A DNA stretch of 64,000 nt from Neolewinella xylanilytica. Lineage in GTDB: Bacteria; Bacteroidota; Bacteroidia; Chitinophagales; Saprospiraceae. The notes under the pieces were generated by a model that was not told where the DNA came from, ran no database searches, and was given only the letters and a program-made list of their open reading frames with translations. The position numbers and the translations under genes are program-made. Below are positions 41,035-51,386 of the stretch, one piece after another (position 1 is the stretch's first letter; each line of letters begins with the position of its first letter). The DNA is taken from contig NZ_PTJC01000007.1 in assembly GCF_002934605.1 (NCBI RefSeq), positions 124,001 through 188,000 of the forward strand. Direction: 5' to 3'.

Positions 41035-43986
41035 TTACCTGACCACCACGATGCGACGACGCCCCACCATCTCCCCCGATTCCTCCCGCAGCAGCAGCAG
41101 GTAGGTACCGGCCGCTAAATCACGGAGCGGAATCGTGAAGCGATCCGCCTTACGGTCGGAGGCGTACACCGTCTGCCCGTTTCCCGAAAGCAAGGAGGCC
41201 CGTACCGCCCGGTCGGCAGGCAGTTCCACTCGTAGCCAGTCGGAGGCCGGGTTCGGGTAGGCGCGGACGTCGATTTCAACCATGTCGGTCGAGGACGTGG
41301 GCGGCGCGCCACAGGCCACCGACACCCCGTCGGGGTTGTCCCCTTCCGGATAATTGCCATCCGGGGCGTACTTCCAAAGCTCGGCGCCCACCTCACCGTC
41401 GTCGGCCGCAAAGTAAACGAACCCGTCGAAAGCGAAAAAATTCTCGGGGTTGGACGAGGCCGGACCCTCCTGTATATCCGCCACCAGCACCGTGCCCGCG
41501 GCCGTACCGTCGGTCATCCAGAGTTCCCGGCCCAGCTCCGGCGTTTCCGCCGACAGCAGCAGCATCGTATCGTTCACCGCGAAAAGGTTGCGGGGGTAAG
41601 AGGGGTCCGGTCCCGGCAAAAAATCCTTCAAGAGTATGGCCTCCGCCTCGGGGCCGGCGGCTGCCCATAGTTCCTCGCCGGTATCGCCCCGGCTGGCGGT
41701 AAAGACCAGCCGCTCACCCAACACCCGGAAATTGGACATGGAAGAGAATCCGGTAGACTCGGTAATCGCCGAAGGCAATACATCAAAGGCCTCACCGGAC
41801 GTAGTGTACAACTTACTGGAACCGAAGCCGCCGGCGGCGAAATATACCTGACCGTCGTAGGCAAAAGCCTGACTGGGACGCTGTAAGTCGCCGAAACCGG
41901 TCAGTTCGAACGTGCCCTCTTCGGTGCCGTCGGATCGGAATGGACGGCGCCCCTGCCCATAGTCGGTGGTAAAATAGGCCAGACCATCGATGACGGTAAG
42001 GTCACTGATGCCACCGTAAAATCCATCTTCATCACCCTGACGGATGTCCTTGACCAGGTAAGTTCCCTCCTCGGTGCCGTCCGTGCGCCAGAGTTCCGTC
42101 CCGTAGGCCCTTGTACTTTCCTCGAATAGCAGGATGCTATCATTCAACGCGACGAATGCCTGCCCGCTGGAGTTAGCCCCGAAGGTAGGTTCGAACACTT
42201 TTATCAGATCGTAGGTGCCGCTCGGTGGATCAATCGAATAAAGAGCCTGGCCGACCCCGCCGACGAAGGTCCGAAGCAGCAAGCGATCCCCGAGGCGGAC
42301 CGGGCCGGATATGATACTGGCGCCGATTGGTCCTTCGGGGTCCAGTTGGAAGGTTCCCTCAGGCGTTCCGTCGGAACCGTAGAGGCGTGCATCCTGAAAG
42401 TTGCTAACGTTCACGAAGGCGGTATCGCCCAGGATGGTCGAAATCGTAGGATGACTGCTTTCCCGGCCCGCTTCCAGGTCCGCCACTAAGCCGGTAGTAG
42501 CCGCCGAACCCTGCGTCGCGAACAATTCGAAGCCGGTGCACGGAGTGGTCGCCCTGAACAGTAGCCGCCCGTTAACAACGGCCTGCGGCCAGGGTGAGGA
42601 CCCGGTTTCCTCGGTGTTGACGTCAATCAATAGTTCGATCGATTCACTTCCGTTCTCCACCATAAATACCTCCTCTCCGTACTCCGGATGGATAGCGGTC
42701 AATATGATCCCATTGGCGATCGGCACCGGTTCGCTGTACTCCGGACTGCTCGGACCCGGGTAAAAATCCGCCAGTAATAGGGTGCCCGAAGGGCTGCCAT
42801 CGGTGCGCCATAGTTCCGTCCCTACGTCCGGGCGATCCGCCAGGAAATAGTAGTACCCGTCAGCGGCCACTATCTGCCCCAGCGCATAACCGTCGAAGCC
42901 GCGGTTGGTGATGCTGTCCAGCAGTAGGGTTGGCTCCATCGTTCCGTTCGTAACGTACAACGCGACCGAACGACCGGCGTCAGCCGCATTCGTGAAGGTG
43001 TAAAATATCCGGTCGGAAAAGAACTGCACCGACCTTAAATAATTGGAATCCCGATCCGGATTCAGGTCTAGCACCGGCTCTACGGCGGAGGTGGCCGTAT
43101 CCAACCGGTAGATCGTCAGGTCCAGCTCGGGGGTCTGGAGAGTAAAGTAGAGTCCGTCGTCGCGAAGGCTGAGGTGGCGAATGCTGCCCTCCGGAATAGC
43201 GGGATATACTTCCCGGAGCGGAAGGGGATTGTAAAAGTTCTCGTCGTAAACGTAGGGTTCGGCTGACCGACCCACGATAGCCTGTACCAGGGTCTTGAAA
43301 CCCACGGCCGCCAGGGGTGCGATATATTCGGCACCCTCCAGCGGATACCGGACCAGGGTACCCTGCACCGTGCCGTCGGTGACTACGAAGGGGACCAAGT
43401 CTCCGGGGAAGTAACCGTAATCGAAAAAAACACGGTTGCCGATGAGGGAGGTACCCTGGATGAAGTCCTCCGGCAGCTGTTGCAGCAAGGTGACGGTACC
43501 GTCAGCCGGATCGTACCGATAAAGTTGCCAGTCGTAGTTGTCATCGCGGTGGACGAATACAATTACCCCATTTACCGCCGTAAACCAGGGCTCGTGGTTG
43601 GCAAAGAAACTGGACGGCAAGCTTTCAATCTCGTCGACCTCACCGTTAGCGAGCCGTACGCGACGGTAACCGATAGCTCCTTCCGCGTCAACGATGAAGT
43701 ACACGAAACCCGCGATTAGCGTGGGGTTGTTGGTCCAGCCCATTGTCAGGTCGGGCACCAGTTCGCTAAGGGGGGAAGGCTGCGTGGCCCCGGGTGTCAG
43801 GTAGTAAAGTTCCTCCGTCGTGCCGTTATCGGCTACGAAGACGGTGTACGTTCCGTCAAATTGTAGGTGGGAGGGGTTGCTGTCGGCATTGCCCTGGCTG
43901 ATATTGGCCACGAGTACTTGCGCGGAAACGGAAAGGGAAGGGCCTGTCAATAGCAGACAGACCAATAGCTTGTAGAGTAGGTGCAT
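41035..43986 (-). CDS. Large secreted T9SS type A protein with ELWxTDGT repeats
   Basis: About 983 residues from the ATG at 43986, which opens the signal peptide MHLLYKLLVCLLLTGPSLSVSAQ; the long upstream frame has no such feature. About ten repeats of roughly 50-70 residues contain ELWRTDGTEEGTYLVKDI-like motifs, with blocks such as YFAADDGEVGAELW, and probably form beta-propeller blades. A Cys occurs in ATTPCTGFELFATQG. The last 80 residues are a type A sorting domain: AYPNPASDWLRVELP, AGTYLLLL and a basic ending GRRRIVVVR. The function is unknown; secretion by T9SS is well supported. A -7 element (TAATTTTG) lies 58 nt upstream. Confidence 0.9.
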   Translation of the reverse strand: MHLLYKLLVCLLLTGPSLSVSAQVLVANISQGNADSNPSHLQFDGTYTVFVADNGTTEELYYLTPGATQPSPLSELVPDLTMGWTNNPTLIAGFVYFIVDAEGAIGYRRVRLANGEVDEIESLPSSFFANHEPWFTAVNGVIVFVHRDDNYDWQLYRYDPADGTVTLLQQLPEDFIQGTSLIGNRVFFDYGYFPGDLVPFVVTDGTVQGTLVRYPLEGAEYIAPLAAVGFKTLVQAIVGRSAEPYVYDENFYNPLPLREVYPAIPEGSIRHLSLRDDGLYFTLQTPELDLTIYRLDTATSAVEPVLDLNPDRDSNYLRSVQFFSDRIFYTFTNAADAGRSVALYVTNGTMEPTLLLDSITNRGFDGYALGQIVAADGYYYFLADRPDVGTELWRTDGSPSGTLLLADFYPGPSSPEYSEPVPIANGIILTAIHPEYGEEVFMVENGSESIELLIDVNTEETGSSPWPQAVVNGRLLFRATTPCTGFELFATQGSAATTGLVADLEAGRESSHPTISTILGDTAFVNVSNFQDARLYGSDGTPEGTFQLDPEGPIGASIISGPVRLGDRLLLRTFVGGVGQALYSIDPPSGTYDLIKVFEPTFGANSSGQAFVALNDSILLFEESTRAYGTELWRTDGTEEGTYLVKDIRQGDEDGFYGGISDLTVIDGLAYFTTDYGQGRRPFRSDGTEEGTFELTGFGDLQRPSQAFAYDGQVYFAAGGFGSSKLYTTSGEAFDVLPSAITESTGFSSMSNFRVLGERLVFTASRGDTGEELWAAAGPEAEAILLKDFLPGPDPSYPRNLFAVNDTMLLLSAETPELGRELWMTDGTAAGTVLVADIQEGPASSNPENFFAFDGFVYFAADDGEVGAELWKYAPDGNYPEGDNPDGVSVACGAPPTSSTDMVEIDVRAYPNPASDWLRVELPADRAVRASLLSGNGQTVYASDRKADRFTIPLRDLAAGTYLLLLREESGEMVGRRRIVVVR

Positions 43987-44043
43987 AGGTGAGTGGGTAT
44001 AATAGATGTTACGGCCGCTCAATTCGCCATCCGTGTTAGCCAC

Positions 44044-44051
44044 CAAAATTA
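44044..44051 (-). promoter_or_regulatory. Bacteroidota -7 element for the 41035-43986 gene
   Basis: Minus-strand TAATTTTG matches TAnnTTTG and lies 58 nt before the start codon at 43986. The rest of the 288-bp divergent gap (43987-44274) shows no other clear element apart from a near-match TACTTTTC just before the plus-strand gene. Confidence 0.45.
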
Positions 44052-44274
44052 TAAACCCGATAGTAAGCCGTCGCAGGTGGAGGAGACTAATTTTAATATA
44101 TCCTGACGGCGGCAAAATCGCCTGGCGCCGCCCTCCCTCCCTTACATCTTGTACCGACCCAAAGCACCCCCGGGCGGCAGCTGCCAATTCCGCATAATTC
44201 GAAACTCTTTCCCGTAAAATGGGTGCTCGGCTACGATGCGGTAATAAATCTCCGTACTTTTCCCCTTCAACCAA

Positions 44275-47271
44275 ATGATAACCATGACACAGCGATTACG
44301 GCCAGCGCTCGTACTGGCCTCCCTTTTATTTAGTATCGCGCTGTCGGCCCAGACTACCTTCCCCTACAACGGGGTCTACGATCAGGCCGACCGCTATTAC
44401 GCCCTTACCGGTGCTACCGTACACGTAAATCCCGAACGCACCGTTGACAACGCCACCCTCGTCATCCGCGACGGGCGAGTGGAAAGCGTCACCGCGGGCG
44501 GGCAGGTGCCCCGTGGCGCCGTGGAAGTCAACGCGGAAGGCAAGCACATTTACCCCAGCTTCGTCGAAGTGTACGGTAACTACGGTATGCCGGAAACCGA
44601 ACGCAACCGCCGCAGCCGCAGCGACGGCCCCCAAATGGAATCCGAAACCGACGGGGCCTATTCCTGGAACCAGGCCCTGCGCCCCGAAACCGACGCCGCC
44701 GCCCTCTTTACCATCGACGCCAAGGCCGCCAAGGCCCTGCGCGAAGCGGGTTTCGGTACCGTATCCACCCACCACCACGACGGGATCAGCCGCGGATCGG
44801 CCGCAGTGGTGACGCTGGCGGAGAGCAGCGACAACGAAGTGCTGCTCGCACGCGACGTGGCGCACCACCTCTCCTTCGATAAAGGTTCCTCCGGCCAGGA
44901 TTATCCCAACAGCCGCATGGGCGCCATGGCGCTGCTGCGGCAGACCTACCTCGACGCGGACTGGTACGGCGCGGGTGACCGGGCGGAAACGAACCTGAGC
45001 ATCGAAGCCTGGCGGAAGCTGCAGGATATGCCCCAGATCTTCGAAGTCGAGGACTGGCAGAATGCTTTGCGCGCCGATAAGGTCGGTGACGAATTCGGCG
45101 TCCAGTACGTCATTCGTGGCGGCGGCGACGAGTACCAGCGCCCCGAAGCACTCAAGGCTTCCGGCGCCACCTTCATTCTGCCCCTCACCTTTCCAGACGC
45201 CTACGACGTAACCGATCCCTTCGCGGCCGATATGGTATCCCTGGCGCAACTGCGCCACTGGGAGCGGGCCCCCGGCAACATGGCCGCCGTGGCGGAAGCC
45301 GGCATTCCCTTCGTCATCACCGCCGACGGTCTTGAGAAGCCCACTGATCTCCACGAAGCCATGCGCAAGGCCATCAAAGCCGGAGCCGACGAGCGGACCG
45401 TCATGGCCGCCCTCACTACCGGCCCCGCCGAACTCCTCGGTATCGCGGATCGCGTCGGAGCGCTGGAGCAGGGCATGCTCGCCAACTTTATTGTCACGGA
45501 CAAGAACCCCTTCACCGAGAAAGCCACCATCTACCAGAACTGGGTGCAGGGCTATCCCTTCGAGCTAAAGCCCCTCGAAGCTACCGACCTGGCCGATGCT
45601 TACGATATCACCGTGGGCGACGAGCGCTTCGTCGGCGAAGTCAGCGGCGACCCCGGAAGCCGGAAGATGAAGCTCACCACCGAAGGCGACAGCAGCAAAA
45701 CGGACGTCACCTTCTCCGAAAGCGGCGACGTGCTGACCCTCCGCTTCAAACCCGAGGGCGAGTCCGGTTACTACCGCATCACCGCCACCCCCGACGGGGA
45801 AGGTTACTCGGGCACGGGCCGGGACGCCGGGGGGCGCATCGTTAATTTCCGCGCCACCCCCCGGGCAGCCGCGGCCGGATCCTCCGCGGCAAGCGAGGAG
45901 GAAGACGAAGAAACGGAAGAAGACAAGGATTACGTGAGCCGGCTGACCTACCCCAACATCGCCTACGGGCTACCCTCGATGCCGGAGGCCGAAACCGTAC
46001 TCTTCCGGAACGCCACGGTATGGACTAACGAGGAGGAAGGCATCCTGGAGGAAGCCGACGTGCTGATCCAGGGCGGGAAGATCGCCGGCGTAGGCCAGGG
46101 GCTATCCGACCGCGGGGCAACCGTGATCGACGCTACCGGCATGCACCTCACCAGCGGCGTCATCGACGAGCACAGCCACATCGCCCTCAGCTCGGTTAAC
46201 GAGGGCACCCAATCCAGCACGGCGGAAGTACGCATGGCGGACGTAGTCGATGCCGTTGACGAAAACATCTACCGCCAGCTCGCCGGCGGTGTGACCGTCA
46301 GCCAACTGCTCCACGGCTCCGCCAACCCGATCGGCGGTCAGTCTGCCCTGGTGAAACTGCGCTGGGGTGCGACCCCCGACGAAATGCTATTCGAAGGGGC
46401 CGACCCCTTCATCAAGTTCGCCCTCGGCGAGAACGTCAAGCAATCGAACTGGGGCGACGCCAACCGGGTCCGCTACCCGCAAACCCGCATGGGCGTAGAG
46501 CAGATCTTCGAAAACTACTTCAGCCGCGCCCGGGAGTACGGCCGCGCGATAGATGCCGGCGAAGACGTTCGTCGCGACCTCGAGCTGGAAGCGCTACTGC
46601 AAATCCTGAACGACGAACGCTTCATCACCTGCCACAGCTACCAGCAGGGCGAGATCAATATGCTTATGGAGTTGGCCGAGCGCCACGACTTCCGGGTCAA
46701 TACCTTCACCCACATCCTGGAGGGCTACAAAGTGGCCGATAAGATGGCCGAGCACGGTGCCGCCGGATCGACCTTCTCCGACTGGTGGGCCTATAAGTAC
46801 GAGGTGAACGAAGCCATCCCCTACAACGGCGCCCTGATGTACGAGCAGGACGTGGTGACCGCCTTCAACTCCGACGATGCCGAGATGGCCCGCCGCCTCA
46901 ACCAGGAAGCGGGTAAGGCCGTACTCTTCGGCGGCGTGCCGGAGGAAGAAGCCTGGAAATTCGTCACCCTGAATCCGGCGAAAATGCTCCACATCGACGA
47001 TCGCGTAGGCAGTATCAAGGTGGGGAAGGACGCCGACCTGGTACTCTGGAACGACCACCCGATGAGCATCTACGCCCGGGCGGAACGCACCTTCGTCGAC
47101 GGCCGCGAATTCTTTAACCGGGAGGAGAACGAAACCCGCCGGGAAGCCCTGATGGCGGAACGCAACGACCTCATTCAGGCCAGTCTGGATGCCAAGAACG
47201 CGGGGGGGAAGACCCAACCGCCCCGGGGCAACAGCCGCCGCCTCCTTCACTGCGATAGCCTCAACCACTAA
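44275..47271 (+). CDS. Secreted double amidohydrolase-like protein
   Basis: 998 residues with a signal peptide (LVLASLLFSIALSAQ). Either ATG 44275 or 44284 may start it. Two amidohydrolase-like halves: the N-terminal half (about 30-440) has the flanking beta-sandwich (LTGATVHVNPERTVDNATLV) and closing motif GALEQGMLANFIVTDKNP but no HxH metal motif. The C-terminal half (about 575-960) has metal ligands: HSH in VIDEHSHIALS, His in FITCHSYQQGE, His in FTHILEGY, and Asp in TAFNSDDAEMARRL. A glutamate-rich acidic linker (SAASEEEDEETEEDKD) joins them. It may hydrolyse cyclic amides or peptides in the periplasm. It is followed after 11 bp by a shorter paralogue. Confidence 0.88.
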   Translation: MITMTQRLRPALVLASLLFSIALSAQTTFPYNGVYDQADRYYALTGATVHVNPERTVDNATLVIRDGRVESVTAGGQVPRGAVEVNAEGKHIYPSFVEVYGNYGMPETERNRRSRSDGPQMESETDGAYSWNQALRPETDAAALFTIDAKAAKALREAGFGTVSTHHHDGISRGSAAVVTLAESSDNEVLLARDVAHHLSFDKGSSGQDYPNSRMGAMALLRQTYLDADWYGAGDRAETNLSIEAWRKLQDMPQIFEVEDWQNALRADKVGDEFGVQYVIRGGGDEYQRPEALKASGATFILPLTFPDAYDVTDPFAADMVSLAQLRHWERAPGNMAAVAEAGIPFVITADGLEKPTDLHEAMRKAIKAGADERTVMAALTTGPAELLGIADRVGALEQGMLANFIVTDKNPFTEKATIYQNWVQGYPFELKPLEATDLADAYDITVGDERFVGEVSGDPGSRKMKLTTEGDSSKTDVTFSESGDVLTLRFKPEGESGYYRITATPDGEGYSGTGRDAGGRIVNFRATPRAAAAGSSAASEEEDEETEEDKDYVSRLTYPNIAYGLPSMPEAETVLFRNATVWTNEEEGILEEADVLIQGGKIAGVGQGLSDRGATVIDATGMHLTSGVIDEHSHIALSSVNEGTQSSTAEVRMADVVDAVDENIYRQLAGGVTVSQLLHGSANPIGGQSALVKLRWGATPDEMLFEGADPFIKFALGENVKQSNWGDANRVRYPQTRMGVEQIFENYFSRAREYGRAIDAGEDVRRDLELEALLQILNDERFITCHSYQQGEINMLMELAERHDFRVNTFTHILEGYKVADKMAEHGAAGSTFSDWWAYKYEVNEAIPYNGALMYEQDVVTAFNSDDAEMARRLNQEAGKAVLFGGVPEEEAWKFVTLNPAKMLHIDDRVGSIKVGKDADLVLWNDHPMSIYARAERTFVDGREFFNREENETRREALMAERNDLIQASLDAKNAGGKTQPPRGNSRRLLHCDSLNH

Positions 47272-47282
47272 AGACAAGAACC

Positions 47283-48581
47283 ATGAACGTTAAGAAAAGA
47301 TACCAGCTTAGCCTGCTGTTTGCGGCTGTTTTTTGCACCTGCGCCCTGGCGCAAAATCCCGTTCCGGCGGTTGCCCAGCAAGGCCCCATGGCGGTCACCG
47401 GCGCCACCCTGCACGTAGGTGACGGCTCGGTGGTCGAAAACGCGACCATCCTGGTCCGCAACGGTAAAATCGAAAGTGTCGCTACGGCCGGGGAAGTGCC
47501 GACCGGCTACCAAACCGTGGACGCCACCGGTAAGGAGGTCTACCCCGGACTGATCGCGCTGAACAGCCAGCTCGGATTGGTGGAGTTCAACTCCGTACGG
47601 GCCACCCGCGACGACCGCGAAGTAGGGTTGATGAACCCCAATGCCCGCGCCCTGATCGCGTTCAATACCGATTCCCAGGTGATCCCCACCGTACGTAGCC
47701 GCGGCGTTATGCTGGCCCAGGCCACCCCCGAAGGAAGCCGGGTGAGCGGCACCAGCAGCATCATGCAACTGGACGGCTGGAACTACGAGGACGCCGCCGT
47801 GCAGGCCAACGACGGCATCCACATCCACTGGCCCGACCGCAATGACTACAACTGGCAGACGGGGCGGCTCATCCCCAACGAGCGCTACGACGAGCAGGAG
47901 CGGGAGCTGGAAGCCTTCCTGCAGCAGGCCGTGGGCTACTGTGGCCGGGAAGATGGCGATGGCGAACGCCTGCTCAAGTTTGAAGCCTTCTGCGACGTGG
48001 TCGGCGGAGCGGCGAAAGCTTACCTGCATGCGAACGAAGCCCGGGACATCCAGGCCGGGGTACTGCTGCTAAAGCGCATAGGTGCAAACCCCGTCGTGGT
48101 CGGGGGCTACCAGGCCCACCTGATTCCGGAATTTCTGAAGCGGGAGGGCGTACCGGTCATCCTGGGAAGTACCCAGGCCCTGCCCGCCTCCCAGGACGAG
48201 CCGATCGACCAGCCCTACCGCAATCCGGCCCTGCTGGCCGAAGCCGGCGTCGAATTCGCCATTAGCCACGAGGGCTACTGGCAGCAGCGAAACCTGCCCT
48301 TCATTGCCGGTCAGGCCGTCGGGTTCGGACTGGACTACGAGAAGGCCGTGGAGGCCATTACCCTGACGCCCGCGCGCATTGCCGGTATCGACGATGCGTA
48401 CGGCAGTGTGGAGGAGGGCAAATCGGCCACCTTTATCGTCGTCGCCGGCGACTTGCTCGATATGCGCACCAGCCAGGTCGAGCACGCCTTCATCGACGGC
48501 CGGGAGGTGGACCTGGACAATAAACAGGCCGAACTGTACCGCAAATTCAAGGAGAAGTACAACCGGCAGACCAGCCGGTAA
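47283..48581 (+). CDS. Secreted amidohydrolase-like protein lacking metal ligands
   Basis: 432 residues. Signal peptide MNVKKRYQLSLLFAAVFCTCALAQ. The amidohydrolase fold is recognisable: MAVTGATLHVGDGSVVENATILVRNGKIESV, EVYPGLIALNSQLGL, GVLLLKRIGANPVVVGGY, and the closing ITLTPARIAGIDDAYGSVEEGKSATFIVVAGDLLD. The usual HxH after PGLID is replaced by ALNSQ, and the late Asp by His (FAISHEGYWQQ), so it is probably not a classical metal-dependent hydrolase. It resembles the N-terminal half of the preceding protein and may pair with it. It ends the operon, followed by a strong terminator. Confidence 0.85.
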   Translation: MNVKKRYQLSLLFAAVFCTCALAQNPVPAVAQQGPMAVTGATLHVGDGSVVENATILVRNGKIESVATAGEVPTGYQTVDATGKEVYPGLIALNSQLGLVEFNSVRATRDDREVGLMNPNARALIAFNTDSQVIPTVRSRGVMLAQATPEGSRVSGTSSIMQLDGWNYEDAAVQANDGIHIHWPDRNDYNWQTGRLIPNERYDEQERELEAFLQQAVGYCGREDGDGERLLKFEAFCDVVGGAAKAYLHANEARDIQAGVLLLKRIGANPVVVGGYQAHLIPEFLKREGVPVILGSTQALPASQDEPIDQPYRNPALLAEAGVEFAISHEGYWQQRNLPFIAGQAVGFGLDYEKAVEAITLTPARIAGIDDAYGSVEEGKSATFIVVAGDLLDMRTSQVEHAFIDGREVDLDNKQAELYRKFKEKYNRQTSR

Positions 48582-48600
48582 GTCTCTTAGGTTGCATACC

Positions 48601-48645
48601 GCAACGACCCGCCAGTCCGGAAGGAGTGGCGGGTCGTTGCTTTTT
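48601..48645 (+). terminator. Rho-independent terminator after the amidohydrolase pair
   Basis: GCAACGACCCGCCA (48601-48614) pairs perfectly over 14 bp with TGGCGGGTCGTTGC (48627-48640), followed by TTTTT. It begins 20 nt after the stop codon. Confidence 0.92.
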
Positions 48646-48755
48646 GCGCGCAGTTGGTCGATAGCCCGGCTAAGCCGGTAGAGTTGCCGGGGCGGCGGCG
48701 CGCAGGTAAGGAGATCAGACTGTACATTCGTTGTTATCTACGCAACCCGGCCCCG

Positions 48756-51386
48756 ATGAAACTACGCTTTCCCCTGTTTTACCTGTGCCTGCTCAGTGGG
48801 CTATCGCTGGTGAATGGCCAAACGCTCAGCGGCCGGATTACCGACGAGAATACGGGTGAGCCCCTCCCCTACGCCTCCATCTATTTACAGCAACTCGGCA
48901 CCGGCGCCACCACCAACGTGGAGGGGCGCTACGAGCTGCGGCTGAAACCGGGGCGAAACACCCTGGTTTTTCAGTACCTGGGCTACCAGACGCAGGTGAT
49001 CGAAGTACAGAGTGGCCGAGATAATCTGGACGTCTCCTTACTTCCCGAGGCGCTGCAACTGGACGAGGTTCAGGTAATCAGCGGCGCGGAGGATCTGAGT
49101 TACAGCGTCATTCGCCGGGCTATCGCCAAGGCCGACTACCACCGCAATCAGCTGGACCGCTATTCGGCCGACGTCTACCTGAAGGGTATCGGCAAGGTGG
49201 ATAAGATCCCCGGCCTCCTGAAAAAGCTGGCCCCGAAGGAGGAGCGGCAGGAGATCGAGGAGGTGGTCGGACGCAGCTTCACCAGTGAAACCACCAGCAA
49301 AATCACTTACGAACGACCGAATACCTTCACGGAGGAGGTCGTATCGCGTTACGTCGTCGGCGAGGAAAACTTCGCCGTGAGCGGGTACGTATTCTCGAGC
49401 TTCTACCAGCCGGAGGTGGCGGGCATGGTCAGTCCGCTAAGCCCGAAGGCCTTTGGCTACTACAAATTCGAACACGACGGTGTCTTCGCCGACCAGGGCG
49501 AACTGATCAATAAGATCCGGGTAATCCCCCGGAGTAAGGGAGAAGGCGTTTTCGAAGGCGACATCTACATCGTCCAGGACGACTGGTCCTTGCACAGCCT
49601 CGATCTGCGGACCTACAGTACGGGCTTTACCATCGATCTGAAGATCAATTACAACGAGGTGGAGGATCATATCTGGCTGCCGACTACCACCGCCATTGCG
49701 GCTAGCGGAGGCCTTTTGGGCATCAAGCTGTCGATACAGTACATCGCCAATACCAGCAATTACGACATTGAGCTCAATCCCGACCTGGGCGGCTACATCG
49801 AAGTGATCGACGAAAAGACCCAGCCGGACGTCGCCGCCGCGACCCGCCGCGAAAACCGTACCCAGGGATACGAAAACACCCTGGAGGAAGGCGGCGAACT
49901 AACGCGGAAGGAATTGCGGCAGTTGCTCCGGTCGTACGAGGAGGAGGAACAGGAAAAGCAGGAGGAACCCGAGGTCGTGTCGAATTACACCTTTACGGAC
50001 GACAGCGTGAAGACCATCCGCGACTCCGCGGCCTGGGAAGCGGTACGGCCCATACCGCTTACGGCGGAAGAGATCGCGGGCTATCGCTACCAGGATAGCG
50101 TGGCGCAGGTGGAGAAGCTGGATTCGATCGCGGAATCCCGGGGGCAGCCCACGGTAGCGGAAAACTACAAAAGAAAAAAGCCGGTTCCCGGATGGCTACG
50201 CTGGGACTGGATGCCCGATGCGGTCTTTAATCCCGTAGAGGGCTACGCCGTCGGGGTCAAACTGACCAAGCGGATCAACCGGACGGTCCGGGAAGACACC
50301 AGCGAGCATAAAGTGCGGATGGGGGATTTCAGTATCCGCAGCCGCTACGGCTTCGCCTGGGATCGCCTGAGCTGGGAGTTGGGCTACAGCAACTGGAGCA
50401 ACGAGTCGAACAAGGGGCGTTACACCCTGACCGGTGGCCGCTACCTCAGCCAGTTCAACAACAGCCCCGCCATCGATCCGATTATCAACAGCTTCACCGC
50501 CCTGGTCTTTGGCGACAACTACGCCCGGCTCTACGAGCGCGCCTACGGGGAGGCTACCTACCGCAAGCGCTATAGCGACGCGCTCAGCCTCGGCGGCCGC
50601 CTTCGTTACGAAGACCGGCGACTGGTCACCAACCAAACCAATCACCGCTGGGGTGGAGACGAGGAATTCACCTACGCCGACAACAACCCCTTCAACGAGG
50701 AAACGGGTGAGATCACCCAGGTGCGCAACGCCGCGCTGGTCACCGTGAGTGCCGCCTGGCGGCCGGGACTGAAGTACATCGTCCGCAACGGCCGCCGGCA
50801 ACTGGTGGACGGCTCCGCGCCGACGGTGGGCCTGCTGGTGGAGTCCGGTATCCCCTCCATCGGGGAGAGCGCCTCCGATTTTACGCGGCTCCAGGCCAGC
50901 TACCGCCATAAATTCGAGGCGGGGCCACGGGGCTCCGTGCATCTCCTGCTACGGGGCGGTGCCTTCATCGACAAGACTTACGTCGATTTTCCCGATTACC
51001 GGCACTTTGCTACCTCGGAGATATTCCTGACCCGGCTGGATCCCATCGGAAGCTACCGGCTCTTGCCCTACTACCGGAACAGCACGGCCGAGGAGTACGC
51101 GGAAGTATATGCCCACTACCAGTTCCGCAAGTTTTTGCTGACACAGATCTTCGAGCTCCACCTGATGGGGTTGAAGGAAGATCTTTTCGTTAACTACCTC
51201 TATACGCCGAGCTCCGATCACTATACCGAGGTGGGATACTCCCTCGACAACATCCTGCGGGTGCTCCGCCTGGAATTCGTGGCGGCCTTCCGCGATGGGG
51301 CCTACGATGATTTCGGGGTCCGGCTGAGCGTTACGACCACCTTCTTCGGAAATGACAACGCAGGTACGGAGACGGTGGAATTTTAG
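48756..51386 (+). CDS. Outer-membrane DUF5686 / carboxypeptidase-regulatory-like protein
   Basis: 876 residues from the ATG at 48756, opening the signal peptide MKLRFPLFYLCLLSGLSLVNGQ. An N-terminal CarboxypepD_reg-like domain (about 22-110; LSGRITDENTGEPLPYASIYLQ, GRYELRLKPGRNTLVFQYLGYQTQ) is followed by the DUF5686 body (SVIRRAIAKADYHRNQLDRYSADVYLKGIGK). A Glu-rich low-complexity stretch lies near 420-440 (RSYEEEEQEKQEEPEV). The C-terminal half is rich in alternating aromatic/polar strands and ends in Phe, as an outer-membrane beta-barrel should. The role is unknown; a surface or transport role is an inference. It follows the terminator of the amidohydrolase operon, so it has its own transcript. 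Confidence 0.88.
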   Translation: MKLRFPLFYLCLLSGLSLVNGQTLSGRITDENTGEPLPYASIYLQQLGTGATTNVEGRYELRLKPGRNTLVFQYLGYQTQVIEVQSGRDNLDVSLLPEALQLDEVQVISGAEDLSYSVIRRAIAKADYHRNQLDRYSADVYLKGIGKVDKIPGLLKKLAPKEERQEIEEVVGRSFTSETTSKITYERPNTFTEEVVSRYVVGEENFAVSGYVFSSFYQPEVAGMVSPLSPKAFGYYKFEHDGVFADQGELINKIRVIPRSKGEGVFEGDIYIVQDDWSLHSLDLRTYSTGFTIDLKINYNEVEDHIWLPTTTAIAASGGLLGIKLSIQYIANTSNYDIELNPDLGGYIEVIDEKTQPDVAAATRRENRTQGYENTLEEGGELTRKELRQLLRSYEEEEQEKQEEPEVVSNYTFTDDSVKTIRDSAAWEAVRPIPLTAEEIAGYRYQDSVAQVEKLDSIAESRGQPTVAENYKRKKPVPGWLRWDWMPDAVFNPVEGYAVGVKLTKRINRTVREDTSEHKVRMGDFSIRSRYGFAWDRLSWELGYSNWSNESNKGRYTLTGGRYLSQFNNSPAIDPIINSFTALVFGDNYARLYERAYGEATYRKRYSDALSLGGRLRYEDRRLVTNQTNHRWGGDEEFTYADNNPFNEETGEITQVRNAALVTVSAAWRPGLKYIVRNGRRQLVDGSAPTVGLLVESGIPSIGESASDFTRLQASYRHKFEAGPRGSVHLLLRGGAFIDKTYVDFPDYRHFATSEIFLTRLDPIGSYRLLPYYRNSTAEEYAEVYAHYQFRKFLLTQIFELHLMGLKEDLFVNYLYTPSSDHYTEVGYSLDNILRVLRLEFVAAFRDGAYDDFGVRLSVTTTFFGNDNAGTETVEF

